The notes: generated from the sequence alone by a model not told the origin. DNA of 64,000 nt from Diadophis punctatus similis (GCA_023053685.1 JALIGW010000004.1:85359399-85423398), one strand, 5' to 3'; shown: positions 45,847 through 57,694, counted from the first letter of the stretch. Numbers and translations are program-made.

Positions 45847-46788
45847 CTAGGCATAACCAATTCCTGCAACTGTTCGTCATATGCTTATGCTTTAGCTTCC
45901 AAATCCCTAATCATAATTGTTGTTCTTCTCTGCAACAGGCCTGGTTGTATGTCTTCCAGTCAATAAACCCAACTATTTTGTGTACTTTAGGGGTGGAAAT
46001 TTTGTAATCTTTTGATCTGCTTAGGATGCAGATCTCTTCACTGATAATGGGAAGCTTGAAGTTGGGTGGCTGAGATGGATCTCAACTTGCACTTTAAATT
46101 ACCTTCATTTTGAAACACAGAAGTTGCAAAGAAGGTCTGGTTTGGCTCTTCATTCCTATGATTTTTGGGCTCAACACAACTTTTTCCTCCCTCCAAGCAC
46201 CCCTCTAGTTATTATTTCCCAGGTGTTCGACGAAGCAGAAAGCACGGTGGCAGTTTTACACTCAACTTTGTAGCAACCCCTTGGGGGGAAATAATATCGA
46301 GAACAGAAAATCAAAACAAGGTTGAAGGGAACAGGGATGGAATGTCAGTTTTTACATTCTCCCTCTGATGATTTGGAGGCAACATTGATTAGCTTTTGGT
46401 GTTCTCAGCATTTCAAGGTTTGATAAAAGTGAAAATGGACATGAATTGGCTTCAAACTGCCTTTAAGGAATTGCAGAGTAGAAGTAAGGTTGTGTGGAAT
46501 TGCCCTAATTTTGTGGATGTTGGTGTAATGATCCAAGTGATTGCTAGTTAAGAAGCCATTTTCTGTATTGTTTAGAAATTAGCAATCCCCAAACTAAGGC
46601 ATTATTCCAATATGAATATTCTAAACCCTCCTAAGAAGGTTACAAATTTTCCACCCCTGAAGTACAAGAAAAAATTGGGGTTGTTGACTGGAAGACATAC
46701 AACCTGCCTTGTTGCAGAGAAGAACAACAAAGATGATTGGGGGTCCGGAGGCTAAAACATAAGAACAACGGTCGCAGGAATTGGGTAT
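45847..46788. repeat. Long inverted duplication (arms about 160 bp)
   Basis: Left arm 45847-46010 and right arm 46635-46788 are inverted copies: for example GGTTGTATGTCTTCCAGTCA pairs with TGACTGGAAGACATACAACC. The outer parts of both arms are CR1 sequence; the inner parts (GGGGTGGAAATTTTGTAA/TTACAAATTTTCCACCCC) are not. The spacer of about 620 bases is unique. Confidence 0.85.
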
Positions 46789-47060
46789 TTAATGCCTAGT
46801 TTAATGAGTTGCCTAGTTTAATGAAAAGAAGGACTAGGGGTGATCTGATAGCAGTCTTCCAATATTTGAGGGGCTGCCCCAAAGAAGAGGGGGTCAAATT
46901 ATTCTCCAAAGCACCTGAAGTCAGGACAAGAAACAATGGATGGAAACCAATCAAGGAGAGAAGCAACCTAAAACTAAAGAGAAGTTTCCTAACTGTGAGA
47001 ACAATTAACTAGTGGAACGGCTTGCCTCCAGAAGTTGTGGGTGCTCCATCCATGCCTATT
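46718..47060 (+). mobile_element. CR1 LINE 3' fragment
   Basis: From TTGCAGAGAAGAACAACAAA through RRTRGDLIAVFQYLRGCPKE (translated) to GGAACGGCTTGCCTCC. Its 5' part forms the right arm of the inverted duplication. A further short CR1 piece follows at 47060-47110. Confidence 0.88.
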
Positions 47061-47640
47061 TTCCAAAGCACCAGAAGGAAGGACAAGAAGCAATGGATAG
47101 AAATCGAGGAGACAACCAACTCGTGAATGCAATTAGTTCCACTTTTTGCAGTGCTGATCTTATAGCATGGGGGAAATTCATCCTGTAGCAGAAATGTTAA
47201 TGAAATAGCTCAGGGAAGAACTGCAGTGTGAAAATCTATTCAAGGACATATTATCGGCTTAAGGAAGAAAAAAAAAAGCCCACAAGTTTTTTTTTTTAAA
47301 TAGCCCTTCCTGGAGAATTTATAATTTTCATTGACCATTCCCTCATGAATAAAAGCACTGTCTTTATAATATTAATGCAGAAATGGATACTGACTTCTTT
47401 ATATGAAGATGGGGAAGGTTGCCTAACCAGTGTGAATTTTTAATTTTTTACAACTGGCAGTTCCAGATATACCAAGTGGACACAATGCTATCAACTGATC
47501 CATTGTGCAGATATATTTTTTATGTCCTGCTGCTCATTGGGTCTTGAATTATGTATTCACTGGATAGAATTTCATTGAAAGAATGTTGTTGCACAACCAC
47601 CATTTTGATAGAGGGGCAGATACACCACCCAAAATTCATT

Positions 47641-47843
47641 CTCCTCTTCCCTTCCCTTCCCTTCCCTTCTTCTCTTCTGTTCTATTGTCTCTTCTCTTCT
47701 CTTCTCTTCTCTTCTCTTCTCTTCTCTTCTCTTCTCTTCTCTTCTCTTCTCTTCTCTTCTCTTCTCTTCTCTTCTCTTCTCTTCTCTTCTCTTCTCTTCT
47801 CTTCTCTTCTCTCCCCTCCCCTCCCCTCCCCTTCCCTCTCCCC
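47641..47843. repeat. (TCTTC)n pentamer array with (CCCTT)n and (CTCCC)n ends
   Basis: A long TCTTC array flanked on both sides by C-richer pentamers, with period 5 kept. Confidence 0.95.
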
Positions 47844-47849
47844 TCTGGT

Positions 47850-48835
47850 CAACCAATTGTCTTCTCTCTCTGTTTGGATGCTGCTGAGGTTTGGACAGAG
47901 AGATACAGGCTTAGAATAACTGCATGTTCCTGGTTCTTCTGGTGTGGGAATTTTCCTCATTTACTTCTAAATATGGTTGTCCTCTCTCAGACAGAGCTGA
48001 TATAAACTTAAAGAATCCTTCAGGTTTTGCTCAAAGAGTAGGTGGAGTTGTGGCCATGGAAATCCCTATCAGGATTCATCTGGTATGCCAGTTGCACCCA
48101 TTTCTGAGGAGAGGGTGAAGATGGAATTGGGGATGGTATCTCCCAAGGCTTTCTATTGCCTATCAAGCTTTTATCACCCCCAAAACAAAAACCGTCTTCC
48201 ATCTCTTTAATGGTGCCACCACATGCCTAGAAGTTCTGTGTCTTTCAAAAGAAAAACCCACCTTCTCCTTTTCTAACCCACCATGCAGTTTGATTGCATT
48301 TGGTTTCATGTGCTACATTAATTTAGCTCCTGCAGATAGAACCAGGGGTGAAGGTTAGGAGGGATATAAAAGCCAGACAAGTCCGGCTTCTTGCGTGCAT
48401 GAGGTGGGCCCTCAAGAGTTGATTGAGCCTGACTTCTCCCTTGGATAAAATAATAATTGCCTGGCAGGATTGATGGTGTCTCCGAGAGATTTAATCAAAT
48501 TCCGAGCCTGCATCTCCAATAGGCATCTTTATTAGCTCAACCAGCTATGTAGTAGGGGACCAGCTCAAGTATATATTACTATTCATTGCAAGCACAATGC
48601 TCAACTTTATTAAAATGTTGAGTAGCACCTTCTATTTCTGAATCTATCACCAGAGAACTCATGCTGCCTGTCCTTGAATGGCTGAGGAGCATAAGATCCA
48701 CCAGCTATGGACACAGTTTGGTTTTGTATGTTTTGGCAACATGGAAAAGAATCCCCATCTCTTTTCTATTTCCCAAATTAGCTGCATGCCAGGCCTTCAA
48801 GAAGTCTTTGACTCATAGTTCTTGCTCCTTGCTAG
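47850..48835. other. Unassigned sequence
   Basis: No exon or clear repeat recognised. Confidence 0.3.
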
Positions 48836-48837
48836 AA

Positions 48838-49028
48838 TAGGAAGGAAGGAGGGAAGGAAGGAAGGAAGGAAGGAAGGAAGGAAGGAAGGAAGGAAGGAGG
48901 GAGGGAGGGAGGGAGGGAGGGAGGGAGGGAAGAAGGAAACAAGGGGAAAGAGGGAAATGAGGGAGGGAGGGAGAAGGAAGGAAGTAAAGAAGGAGGGAAG
49001 GAAGGAAGGAAGGAAGGGGGGAAGGAGG
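48838..49028. repeat. (GGAA)n/(GGGA)n microsatellite
   Basis: Purine-only tetramer arrays; frames in it encode Gly/Arg/Lys/Glu or Pro/Ser repeats. Confidence 0.95.
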
Positions 49029-49640
49029 AAAAGAAAGCAGGCATTTACTGTACATCTCTTTTCCTTTATTCCATTTTCCTTTATCCTGGTGCCTTTGGAA
49101 GAAGAAATGCCAGAGCTCCTAATGAGCCGGTTCATTTTTAAAAGCTGGGACTTGTAGTCCTATCATGTCTGGAGAAATCCAGCTTGACTAAGATCGATGA
49201 TCTGATGGGATGCGGTTACTTTTGTGAGAACTTTGAATTAAAAAGTAGCTGATTTCCCCAGAAAAATACCCATGTTCTTTTTTTTTCCTTTTAAAGAGAG
49301 GGAACAAGGCTGCTTTTCAACATTGCCATAATCACCCCATCAGTTTTATTGTCTCTTGAAGGGATCAACTCTGCTGCCTTGCAAGACGCCAAGCAATGAA
49401 CAGCTGCTCCCACGGATCAGCTGCAGAAGCAGAGGTCAGGGGTTCCTTTGTCAGAGGAACTCTCTACTGCTCATTATGCTGGTACATAAAAGGGGGGGAG
49501 GGGGAGTATTGTTGCCATCCCATAATCAGCTGGAATAAGATGGGAGAGAAAACAAACAGGGTGCTTTCAACTTTTAGAAGTATTATATTCCATTTTTAAA
49601 AAAGTGACTATTCGGTATTATTTTGGAAACTAAAGGATGA

Positions 49641-50013
49641 TCCTTCCTTCCTTCCTTCCTTCCTTCCTTCCTTCCTTCCTTCCTTCCTTCCTTCCTTCCT
49701 TCCTTCCTTCCTTCCTTCCTTCCTTCCTTCTCCATCCATCCATCCACCCTTCCTTCCTTCCCTCCCTCCCTCTTTTCCCAATACTTCTTTCTCCTTCCTT
49801 CCTTTCTTGACCTCATTCCTTTTCCTTCCTTCCTTCCCTCCTTTCCCATTACTTCTTTCTCCTTCGTTCCTTGACCTCCTTCTTTGACCTTCCTTCTTCT
49901 TCCTTCCTTCCCTTTCCCATACTTCTTCCTTTCTTCCTTCCTTCCTTCCTTCCTTCCTTCCTTCCTTCCTTCCTTCCTTCCTTCCTTCCTTTCTTCCTTC
50001 CTTCCTTCCTTCG
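49641..50013. repeat. (TTCC)n microsatellite complex
   Basis: Two long TTCC arrays (49641-49729 and about 49926-50013) bracket a 190-base stretch of variants in which a CCCATACTTCTT/CCCAATACTTCTTTC-type segment repeats about three times. Confidence 0.95.
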
Positions 50014-50019
50014 CAAGTG

Positions 50020-51225
50020 TTACCAATGTACTCAAATTATTTCCCTTTCTGACTCAGAAAGAGGAAGGGGAGGCACATCACATCCAGCATATACAGAACC
50101 CCCCAGGGTGACCTTGTTTTCTTCCATCTCAGAAGCAGAGGGGGGGGCAGCTTCCTGGGGGCAACAGGGCAACGGCAGATGTACAGAAAGGACAGAGGTC
50201 TTGTTCAAGGCCATCATCTCTCTGGCTGCTGGCAGAGTCTCCTTGGCCCAGGAAATAGAGGCTGCCAAATAATGGACAAGGAGGAAGCTTTTATGGACTT
50301 TTTGCTGACAACAGAAAAAAAAAATGAAATAACAATTTCTAGATTGAGTGATTAAAAGGGGTTGAATATGAGACAGAGGGGAAGTGTGTGATGTAATCTT
50401 AGAGACGCAAAAGGAGTAATAAGCTTGTTTGTAACTGCTGTGAAGATCAGAAGTCATGTAAGTTTTGTCATACTTTGATCTTTTTCTTCATTTTCCTTTA
50501 TATATGTTTTCATGTTTATAACTAGCTCATGTAAAAACCTTCAATAAAAACAATATTTTTAAAAAACAATGATGGCCAAGGACTTAAGACTTCATTCAGG
50601 CAGTTTGGACAGTTGGCGTGATTTGAATTTTCTGGCTCTTCCCAAAAGAGGGTCAGGCATTGCCCTTGTATTTTAGGAGGGGACCTGAATTCATAGGACT
50701 TTGCAGTTTCTATGAAACAGCCATGTGATCAAGCGCTCTACTCCTTGAGAATGCGTTTTTAAAAATGCAAGTTGGCTTACCATAATACAGAAGGAGGAGG
50801 AGGTTCAACCTTTATTGTTTGCTTGAAATAGCTTTGCAAAATGAAAGGGCTTTCAAAATTCGAACTGAGAAAATTCATCCTTCACTTTTATGAAAAAACA
50901 GGTGATGTTTATTGATGGGGCAAAATACCTGGAGACAGTTGAATTAATCAAAAAGAGCTGATCAAAACACCACAATATTATGATTTACAAACTGAGGTTG
51001 AAAGATTATGAAAAGGAAAAAAAATCAATTGTCATATCAATTATAATTGGAGCTCTTGGGGCAATATTCACAAATATGAAGACATTTTTTGATTGACTAG
51101 ACTTGATATTACAGTTCTGATTTTTCTAGGGCAGCAAAGATTTTATGATGAAGCTTCCATGATTCTTAGGCCAGGATGAATCACTGGGATCAACATTTAA
51201 TCATTTAGACTGTGATGTTTATTTG
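50020..51225. other. Unassigned sequence
   Basis: No exon or repeat recognised with confidence. Confidence 0.3.
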
Positions 51226-51227
51226 GA

Positions 51228-51690
51228 ATAATAATGATGATAATAATATCTTTTCATCAGACTTAACAGCTGTCAATAAGAACGTCCCCCCAAAACCCAA
51301 AAAGTTCTGGATAGTAGATGTGGCGGTACCTGGAGACGGCACAAAAAAGGAGAAAGAATGAAAGAAAATCACAAAATACAAATGGAAATAGAACAACTGT
51401 GGCAGAAGAGAGCAAAGATGGCACCAAGAGTCATAGGCACCTTGAATCCCAAAACATCTGGAGCAAAACGTGAACGCCATCAGAATTGACAAATTCACCT
51501 TCAGTCAATTGCAAAAGGCAGCTTTACTCAGAACAGCTTACATCCTGCAACGATATTTTTTAATACCATCAAACAACAACTTCTGCCCAGCCCAGATCCT
51601 TGGGAAGGACTCGACAGGTGGATAAAAAGGCCAAATCCAGTCTGAACATCAGGCTGATTGTGTGACAAATCATAATTAAACTTAAATATT
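51228..51690 (+). mobile_element. Non-LTR LINE 3' fragment (R4/Dong-like)
   Basis: The + strand translation gives WIVDVAVPGD, then KEKE and a KITKYK segment, and further on IDKFTFSQLQKAALLRTAYI. That order is typical of the C-terminal region of R4/Dong-type LINEs. Stops interrupt it. The tail GGATAAAAAGGCCAAATCC, GATTGTGTGACAAATCATAA matches the fragment at 35938. Clade assignment is from memory of the motif. Confidence 0.55.
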
Positions 51691-52394
51691 ATCATTTTGC
51701 TTGGCAAAGGTCCCTGTATCCTCTACTGCTATTTTATTGTCCATGCATTATTTTTTGCTGTTGTTTCTATGTTTATTTTATTATTGTGAAATACTGGTCG
51801 GTTGTTGTTGTTTCGCTGGTACATCTTTCAGTTTTTCAGCAGACTTTTCATGCTGCACTTGAAATTTCATTTACAGATCAAAAGTTTCACCTTTTCTCTT
51901 TGTTTCTCTTCCTTTTCCCCCAGATTGTGAGCAACGGCAATCACATCTATCATTGATTGTGTTTATCCATTACACTAAGCTATAATGTTGCTTGGTTATG
52001 GCTGACCATGTTGTGTGAAGCCAGTTATTTTAATTGAGAGAGCATGGTTCTGGGCTTAATGCAATGAGCAAACCTGGGAAATTGCAGTTTATTCACTCAA
52101 CTGTGGTTACCAAACCCATAAATAGTCATCATATACAAAGGGAGCCTACATCTAATTTAGAAAACACTGTTTCTCTGATTGCTCTAAGTAAAATCCAATT
52201 GCCAGCCAGAGAAATGTATTATTTGAAATAGAGAGAGCTCTTATATTTAAGGACAGAAGGAACATTTAGGGCCAGGCAGCTCCAGCAATAATATGCTGAT
52301 TGGCATTGAGGGATATAAAATCGGTTCCTGCAGTACAGAAAAATAGTTTGTCTGTTAAAAATGCTGAACTCTCAGACAACAAGTAATCCAGCTG

Positions 52395-52520
52395 ACCTTG
52401 GCAAATCTGTAAAAAGCTAAGTAGTGTCAAACCTGGTCAGTACTTATAAGGGAGACCACCAAAGCTGTAGGTTAAATTAAATTCTGAAAGACAGCAATGG
52501 CAAATCACATCTATATGTCC
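52395..52520 (+). mobile_element. 5S rRNA-derived SINE fragment
   Basis: AAGCTAAGTAGTGTC, AACCTGGTCAGTACTT and AGGGAGACCACC follow the order of the 3' half of 5S rRNA (AAGCTAAGCAGGGTC, CCTGGTTAGTACTT, GGGAGACCGCC) with substitutions. AGCAATGGCAAATCACATCT follows, as in the SINE body. It is not a functional 5S gene. Confidence 0.65.
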
Positions 52521-52527
52521 CAATAAA

Positions 52528-52697
52528 AGAGAATATTTGTAGCTCAGGGTTGAAATGAGGGGTCCTTGGTGCTCTCTCTCTGAGCTTGGTGGGTTTCTTG
52601 CAGATGTTTCATTACCCAAACCACACTAGCATTGATGAGGTTACCTAGTTTGGGCAATGAAACATCTGCAAGAAAACTACCAAGCTCAGAGAGCACG
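52528..52697. repeat. Family A hammerhead-like repeat, inverted pair
   Basis: A minus copy (52528-52622) and a plus copy (52625-52697). The plus copy reads TTGATGAG, GTTACCTAGTTTGGGCAATG and GAAACATCTGCAAG, while the minus copy has lost its distal core. An AATAG array follows at once. Confidence 0.6.
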
Positions 52698-52717
52698 TTC
52701 ACTTCCATATGTCACAG

Positions 52718-53450
52718 CAATAGAATAGAATAGAATAGAATAGAATAGAATAGAATAGAATAGAATAGAATAGAATAGAATAGAATAGAATAGAATAGAA
52801 TAACAGAGTTGGAAGGGACCTTGGAGGTCTTCTAGTCCAACCCCCTGCTTAGGTAGGAAACCCTACACAACTTCAGACAAATGGTTGTGCAATCTCTTCT
52901 TAAACACTTCCAGTGTTGGAACATTTACAACTTCTGGAGGCAAGTTGTTCCACTGATTAATTGTTCTAACTGTCAGGAAATTTCTCCTTAGTTCTAAATT
53001 GCTTCTATCCTTGATTAGTTTCCACCTATTGCTTCTTGTTCTACCCTCAGGTGCTTTGGAGAATAGCTTGACCCCCTCTTCTTTGTGGCAACCCCTGAGA
53101 TATTGGAGCACTGCTATCATGTCTCCCCTAGTCCTTCTTTTCATTAAACTAGACATACCCAGTTCCTGCAACCGTTCTTCATATGTTTTAGCCTCCAGTT
53201 CCCTAATCATCTTTGTTGCTCTCCTCTGCACTCTTTCTAGAGTCTCAACATCCTTTTTGCATCGTGGCGACCAAAACTGAATGCAGTATTCCAAGTGTGG
53301 CCTTACCAAGGCATTATAAGGTGGTATTAACACTTCACGTGATCTTGATTCTATCCCTCTGTTAATGCAGCCTAGAACTGTGTTGGCTTTTTTGGCTGCT
53401 GCTGCACACGGCTGGCTCATATTTAAATGGTTGTCCAAGATCCCTCTCAC
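52718..53450 (-). mobile_element. CR1 LINE 3' part with (AATAG)n array at its terminus
   Basis: (AATAG)n (52718-52802) joins directly to AACAGAGTTGGAAGGGACC, the CR1 3' end. Reading leftward the ORF2 end is long and open (53489-52863), with [20 protein letters not shown] and [20 protein letters not shown]. Short tandem repeats of TGATCTTTGATCTCACAGTT at 53470-53530 lie at the 5' side. Confidence 0.92.
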
Positions 53451-53684
53451 AGTTACTACTATTGAGCATGACTTGATCTTTGATCTCACAGTTGATCTTT
53501 GATCTCACAGTTACTACTTTGATCATGACTTGATCTTGTCGTCTTGATCTTTTTTGACAATACCTCGTGAACAATTTTGCTGTCAAAAAAACCTTGGATG
53601 CATCTGTCTTGTCCTCAGGAGTCAATCTCAGTTCAAAAGACACTGAGAGAATGTGTGACTCCCTTCTTGGTCTCAATCAATGGT

Positions 53685-53765
53685 TTTTCAAGCTTGGCAA
53701 TTTGAAGATGTGTGTTCTGGGATGTGTCAACTCCCAGAATTCCCCAGGCTTTCGGAAAAGTTTTG
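53685..53765. mobile_element. Degraded hAT-type MITE fragment
   Basis: GTTTTTCAAGCTTGGCAATT and CAACTCCCAGAATTCCCCAG match the family at 43842. Confidence 0.55.
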
Positions 53766-53769
53766 CTGT

Positions 53770-54110
53770 TGTTTTTTCCTCTGAGAAAACAGGTCACTTT
53801 TGCCATCGCAGTAAATCCTGACATTTTCACAACCCATTCCTCCACTAAGGGAATTTCGTTGTTCTTAAATTGTTGTGCATTCAATAGTCTTGCTGTTTTT
53901 ACTACACACAAAATCGATCTTTTCTAGTTCATTGTCCATAAAAACAATTCTGGTTTTGTCACAATATTTATCTTTAAAATCCTTTACTCCCTTGTATGAA
54001 TTTGCCTCCAAAATTTCTCAGCTTCCTTACAACTCCACCATGCATGATAAAATGTTCCCTCATGTTTTTCACATTTCCAGTGCTGGTTTGAAATACCTTT
54101 GAATGTTTTG
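53770..54110 (-). pseudogene. L1-type LINE ORF2 C-terminal fragment
   Basis: Minus-strand translation shows HWKCEKHEGTFYHAWWSCKE (the Cys/His-rich C-terminal motif of L1 ORF2), followed after a frame break by TARLLNAQQFKNNEIPLVEE and WVVKMSGFTAMAKVTC. This is the distal end of L1 ORF2, downstream of the RT. Endonuclease and RT are missing; the copy is dead. Confidence 0.8.
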
Positions 54111-54389
54111 ATAATTTCTCTGGTATCATCTATCAACAATACATCTACATTAATTTATGGCTGACTGAGTTGTATTGGATTGATGTGTGCATTGATGTAC
54201 ATGCATAATTTTATATTCTTGAAGAAAATAATAAAGCGAATGAAACTACAGCACCAATATAACATGCACTGGTCTATAAAGAGATGTTAGTACTATTTTA
54301 AGCTGATTGTAAAGGCAGGTCTCATTCTGTGAATCTGGATTTTTTTGAAAATGAAGTGAGATTGATCTTGGCTGATCTTGGAAGTTTGC

Positions 54390-54930
54390 TTGCTCGCAAC
54401 AGAATACCTTATACCACCAGACTGGGCCTAGACGACTTAGAACTACGTCGCTTTCAATATGACCTAAGCGTAGTTCATAAAATTATCCACTACAATGTCC
54501 TGCCTGTCAATGACTACTTCAGCTTCAACCACAACAATACACGAGCACACAATAGATACAAACTTAAAGTGAACTGCTCCAAACTCCATTGCAGAAAATA
54601 CGACTTCAGCAACAGAGTGGTCAATGTCTGGAATGGACTACCTGACTCTGTGGTTTCTTCCCCAAACCCCCAAAAACTGAGTCCTACGGGATTGGGCGGC
54701 CTATAAGAACTTTTAATTAAATTAAATTAAATTAAATTAACCTTAGACTGTCTACTGTCGACCTCACCCCATTCCTAAGAGGTCTGTAAGGGGCGTGCTT
54801 AAGCACACCAACGTGCCTACCATCCCTGTCCTAATGTTCCCTTTTACTTTTATTCATTCCATGTATTCAAATTATGTATATACTTATATGTATTATCTAA
54901 TACGAGATTGACAAATAAATAAAATAAAAT
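54390..54930 (+). mobile_element. LINE 3' fragment (L2/CR1-group-like) with nested insertion
   Basis: The open frame contains LGLDDLELRRFQYDLSVVHK, then NRYKLKVNCSKLHCRKYDFS and NRVVNVWNGLPDSVV, the C-terminal region of the LINE protein. The 3' end has CTAAGAGGTCTGTAAGGGGC and an AAATAAAATA tail. Compared with 17425, about 57 extra bases sit at 54678-54738. Confidence 0.8.
54678..54738 (+). mobile_element. Tiny retroposon tail inserted into the LINE
   Basis: TGGGCGGCCTATAAGAAC plus an (AATTA)n run interrupt the LINE exactly between CCCCCAAAAACT and CCTTAGACTG, which are contiguous in the copy at 17540. Only the 3' tail was integrated. Confidence 0.6.
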
Positions 54931-54934
54931 AAAT

Positions 54935-55935
54935 AAGCAGGGTCAGCCCTGATTAATAGTCGGAGGGGAATCATGTGGGCATTCTAAGGCTGATAGCAAG
55001 ACAAGGAAATTAAAACAAAAATGCTATTTACTTTTTCTTTTAGTCTTTTACAAGCTTCCTTTTTCTTCTTCCTCATTTCTGCAGTTTTAACATCTTTATA
55101 AATCGTCCTTTCAATAAAAGTGATTCATAAAAAATACAAAAAGAAAACATCCAAGAAAAAAAAGCAACGAAAAACAACTTTCACTGTTATGAAAACTGTT
55201 TGGATATTCCAGGTCCATGGACTCTAGCAGCTGAGCTGAATTGGAGAGTGCTTTTAGCATTATTTTGTAAAATGGAACATTTCTTATCTTGCTTTCAAAA
55301 CACACTGACATTTAAAGAAGCCGGGATTAAGATTGTGAAGGCATAATTGCTAGAGAAAATGGAGCTCTCCGTTTGTTTGTGAGCACTTCATGACATCATC
55401 AAAATTACTGGTGGAAGTAAAACGCAATAAAACACACATCGTGACTGCAAGTCCACATCCAATTATTGAAACCGCCTTTGCCAGCCTGTCAAAACAATCC
55501 CCACCAAAAAAAACCCCACCACCACAAAAGGAATTAGAGTTTTTTGCTGCATCTGAATGCCAGACAATAGATGCACATTTCTGCAATCAAAAAACAATCG
55601 CTTTCCTATTCCCTGTCAGCCTGTTGTATGTTCCCGAAGGCAGCCAACAGCGACAAACCCTTCGTGATGTACGGAGCGCGGAATGACAACTACAGCCAGT
55701 CTGGAGAATCTGGGGTGGAAATGCTTCTTTTTCTTTGCAATATTTTACTCTGGAGGAGGAGGAAAAAAATCCTTCATGAGCAACGATAACCCCAGCTCCT
55801 TCTGCATGAAATTAAAAAAAGAAAGAAAGAAATTGTGGAGCTGAAAATGAAGGAGTGGGAATAGGACAGGACAAGGGCTGAAAGAAGCGAGAGAGAAATG
55901 TAAAAAGGAGATAGAAAAGATTCTTTCACACAAAG
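54935..55935. other. Unassigned sequence
   Basis: No exon or repeat recognised; the open frames have no family features. Confidence 0.3.
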
Positions 55936-55939
55936 GACC

Positions 55940-56355
55940 TGTCAGGCCGAAGCCATTTTAGTTGGGATCTTTGGCCCGCCACACCTTATACTCTTCTACT
56001 ATGCATTTTCTACTGTGGGAAAATGGGAGGGGGGATTGTATGAGGTTGTTAGTATGTAGCCATAACGAATTCTTTCTAGAAAGCCAAGGTCATCCTTTGT
56101 CTTTGCACCTCTGCACCTGCACGGAAGGAGATGGGTGGACTCTGTCAGCATGGCAGATGAAGATTGGACAACGTGATGGATTTGTGGGTGTAGGGGCAAG
56201 GACCTGAACTTTCAACTGGGTGGTGAAACCCGGAGGACTTCAGATTTGGGTTTTACTCAGATGTACCAACATGACTCTGTTAATAAATTGGAACTTTGAA
56301 GAATACTTTGCCTCGGACTCTGATTTAGTTTTGGATGCTATTTGGGACCCTGACA
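55940..56355 (+). mobile_element. Solo LTR, 416 bp
   Basis: Begins TGTCAGGCCG and ends GGGACCCTGACA, so TGTCAGG/CCTGACA form inverted ends. Flanks GGACC and GTACC fit a 5-bp target duplication with one change. A polyadenylation signal (GTTAATAAATTGG) lies about 70 bases before the end. No internal region remains. Orientation is taken from the AATAAA. Confidence 0.75.
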
Positions 56356-56759
56356 GTACCTTTAGATGAATTGATTCCATTCATCGTAACATTTAGATTC
56401 ATGGGTGGGATCTTTAAATGGGAGGCACTTTTGCAGATTTCTCTCCCCTCCCCCCCAACCCCCCACAGTTTTATTGCTTCCACACAATACAAAAGCGAAT
56501 GTATTGTTTGCTGCTCCTTCACATCCGTATCCCATTATTTTAACTTTGTGTGCATTGTCTGGTTGTTTACAAAAGTCCCTACGAGTTCTTATGAGGAGAA
56601 GTAGCAAAGCCACCAGGGCACTGGAAGAAATGGTAAGACAATTCTTGCAAGTGGGGAAACTAATTGGCCACAACCTCCACAGAGAAACAGAATCTGAAAG
56701 AAAAGGCTACCTTGACGCTGATTTGAAATCTACCACTGTTGAGCTAGAAACCAGAATAA

Positions 56760-57520
56760 GAATAACAGAATAGCAGAGTTGGAAGGGACCTTGGAGGTCT
56801 TCTAGTCCAACCTCAAGCAGGAGACCATATACCACTTCAGACAAATGGTTGTCTAATCTATTCTTAAAAATCTCCAGTAATGAAGCACCCACAACTTCTG
56901 AGGCAAGTTGTTCCGCTGATTGATTGTTCTCACTGTCAGGAAATTTCTCCTTAGTTCTATGTTGCTTCTCTCCTTGATGAGTTTCTATCCGTTGTTTCTT
57001 TTCCTGCCTTCTGCTGGAGAATAGGTGGACCCCTTTTCTTTGTGGCAGCCCCTGAGATATTGGAAGACTGCTATCATGTCTCCCCTGGTCCTTCTTTTCA
57101 TTAAACTAGACACACCCAGTTCCTGCAACCGTTCTTTGTATGTTTCAGCCTTCAGTTCCCTAATCCCCTTTGTTGCTCTTCTCTGCACTCTTTCTAGAGC
57201 AGGCCCCCCATGTCTGTGGGCCATGCCCAACTAGTGGGTCATGATGGGTTTGCAACTGGGCCATGGAAATGACCAACTCTTGTGTGCATGAACATCCTCA
57301 CTTGCATGAGCAACAGGTGAGCATGTGTGCACATGCTCCATGTGCGTGAACGGCAGGCACAGGTGAACGCTGCTCACACAAGTGGACTTGTGCGCAATTG
57401 CCAGCCGCTTGCATGAACCATCCCCACCCCACCACTGGTCCGCAAAACCAGAACCGTTGGGGAATTCTGTTCTAGAGTCTCAACATCTTTTCTACATTGT
57501 GGCAACCAAAACTGGGTGAA
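56760..57520 (-). mobile_element. CR1 LINE 3' fragment split by a hAT element
   Basis: 56760-57199 carries the 3' end (AGAGTTGGAAGGGACCTTGG) and ORF2 end (RRATKGIRELKAETYKERLQ); 57470-57520 continues with TCTCAACATC on the other side of the insertion. Confidence 0.9.
57200..57469. mobile_element. hAT-type element inside CR1, 270 bp
   Basis: TTCTAGAG lies on both sides (57192-57199 and 57470-57477), a perfect 8-bp duplication. The insert begins CAGGCCCCCC and ends GGGGAATTCTG. It contains repeated GTGTGCATG/GTGTGCACATG words. Confidence 0.8.
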
Positions 57521-57601
57521 GGGGAAGGATACTGCAAAATCCCCATTTCCTCCCAATCAGCTGGGACTCGGGAGGCAGAGAATAGATGGGGCGGGGCCAG
57601 T

Positions 57602-57692
57602 CAGAGGTGGTATTTACCGGTTCTCCAAACTACTCAAATTTTCCACTACCAGTTCTCCAGAACTGGTCAGAACCTGCTGAATAACAGCTCTG
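57602..57692. mobile_element. Short hAT-like element
   Basis: CAGAGGTGGTATTTACC at one end and GGTCAGAACCTGCTG, CAGCTCTG at the other; related words (ACCGGTTCTCC) occur in the 60223 family. No target duplication is visible. Confidence 0.45.
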
Positions 57693-57694
57693 CT

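Noticed and set aside
52395..52470. 5S rRNA gene
   Set aside because: Only part of 5S is recognisable, with substitutions, and it continues into SINE sequence.
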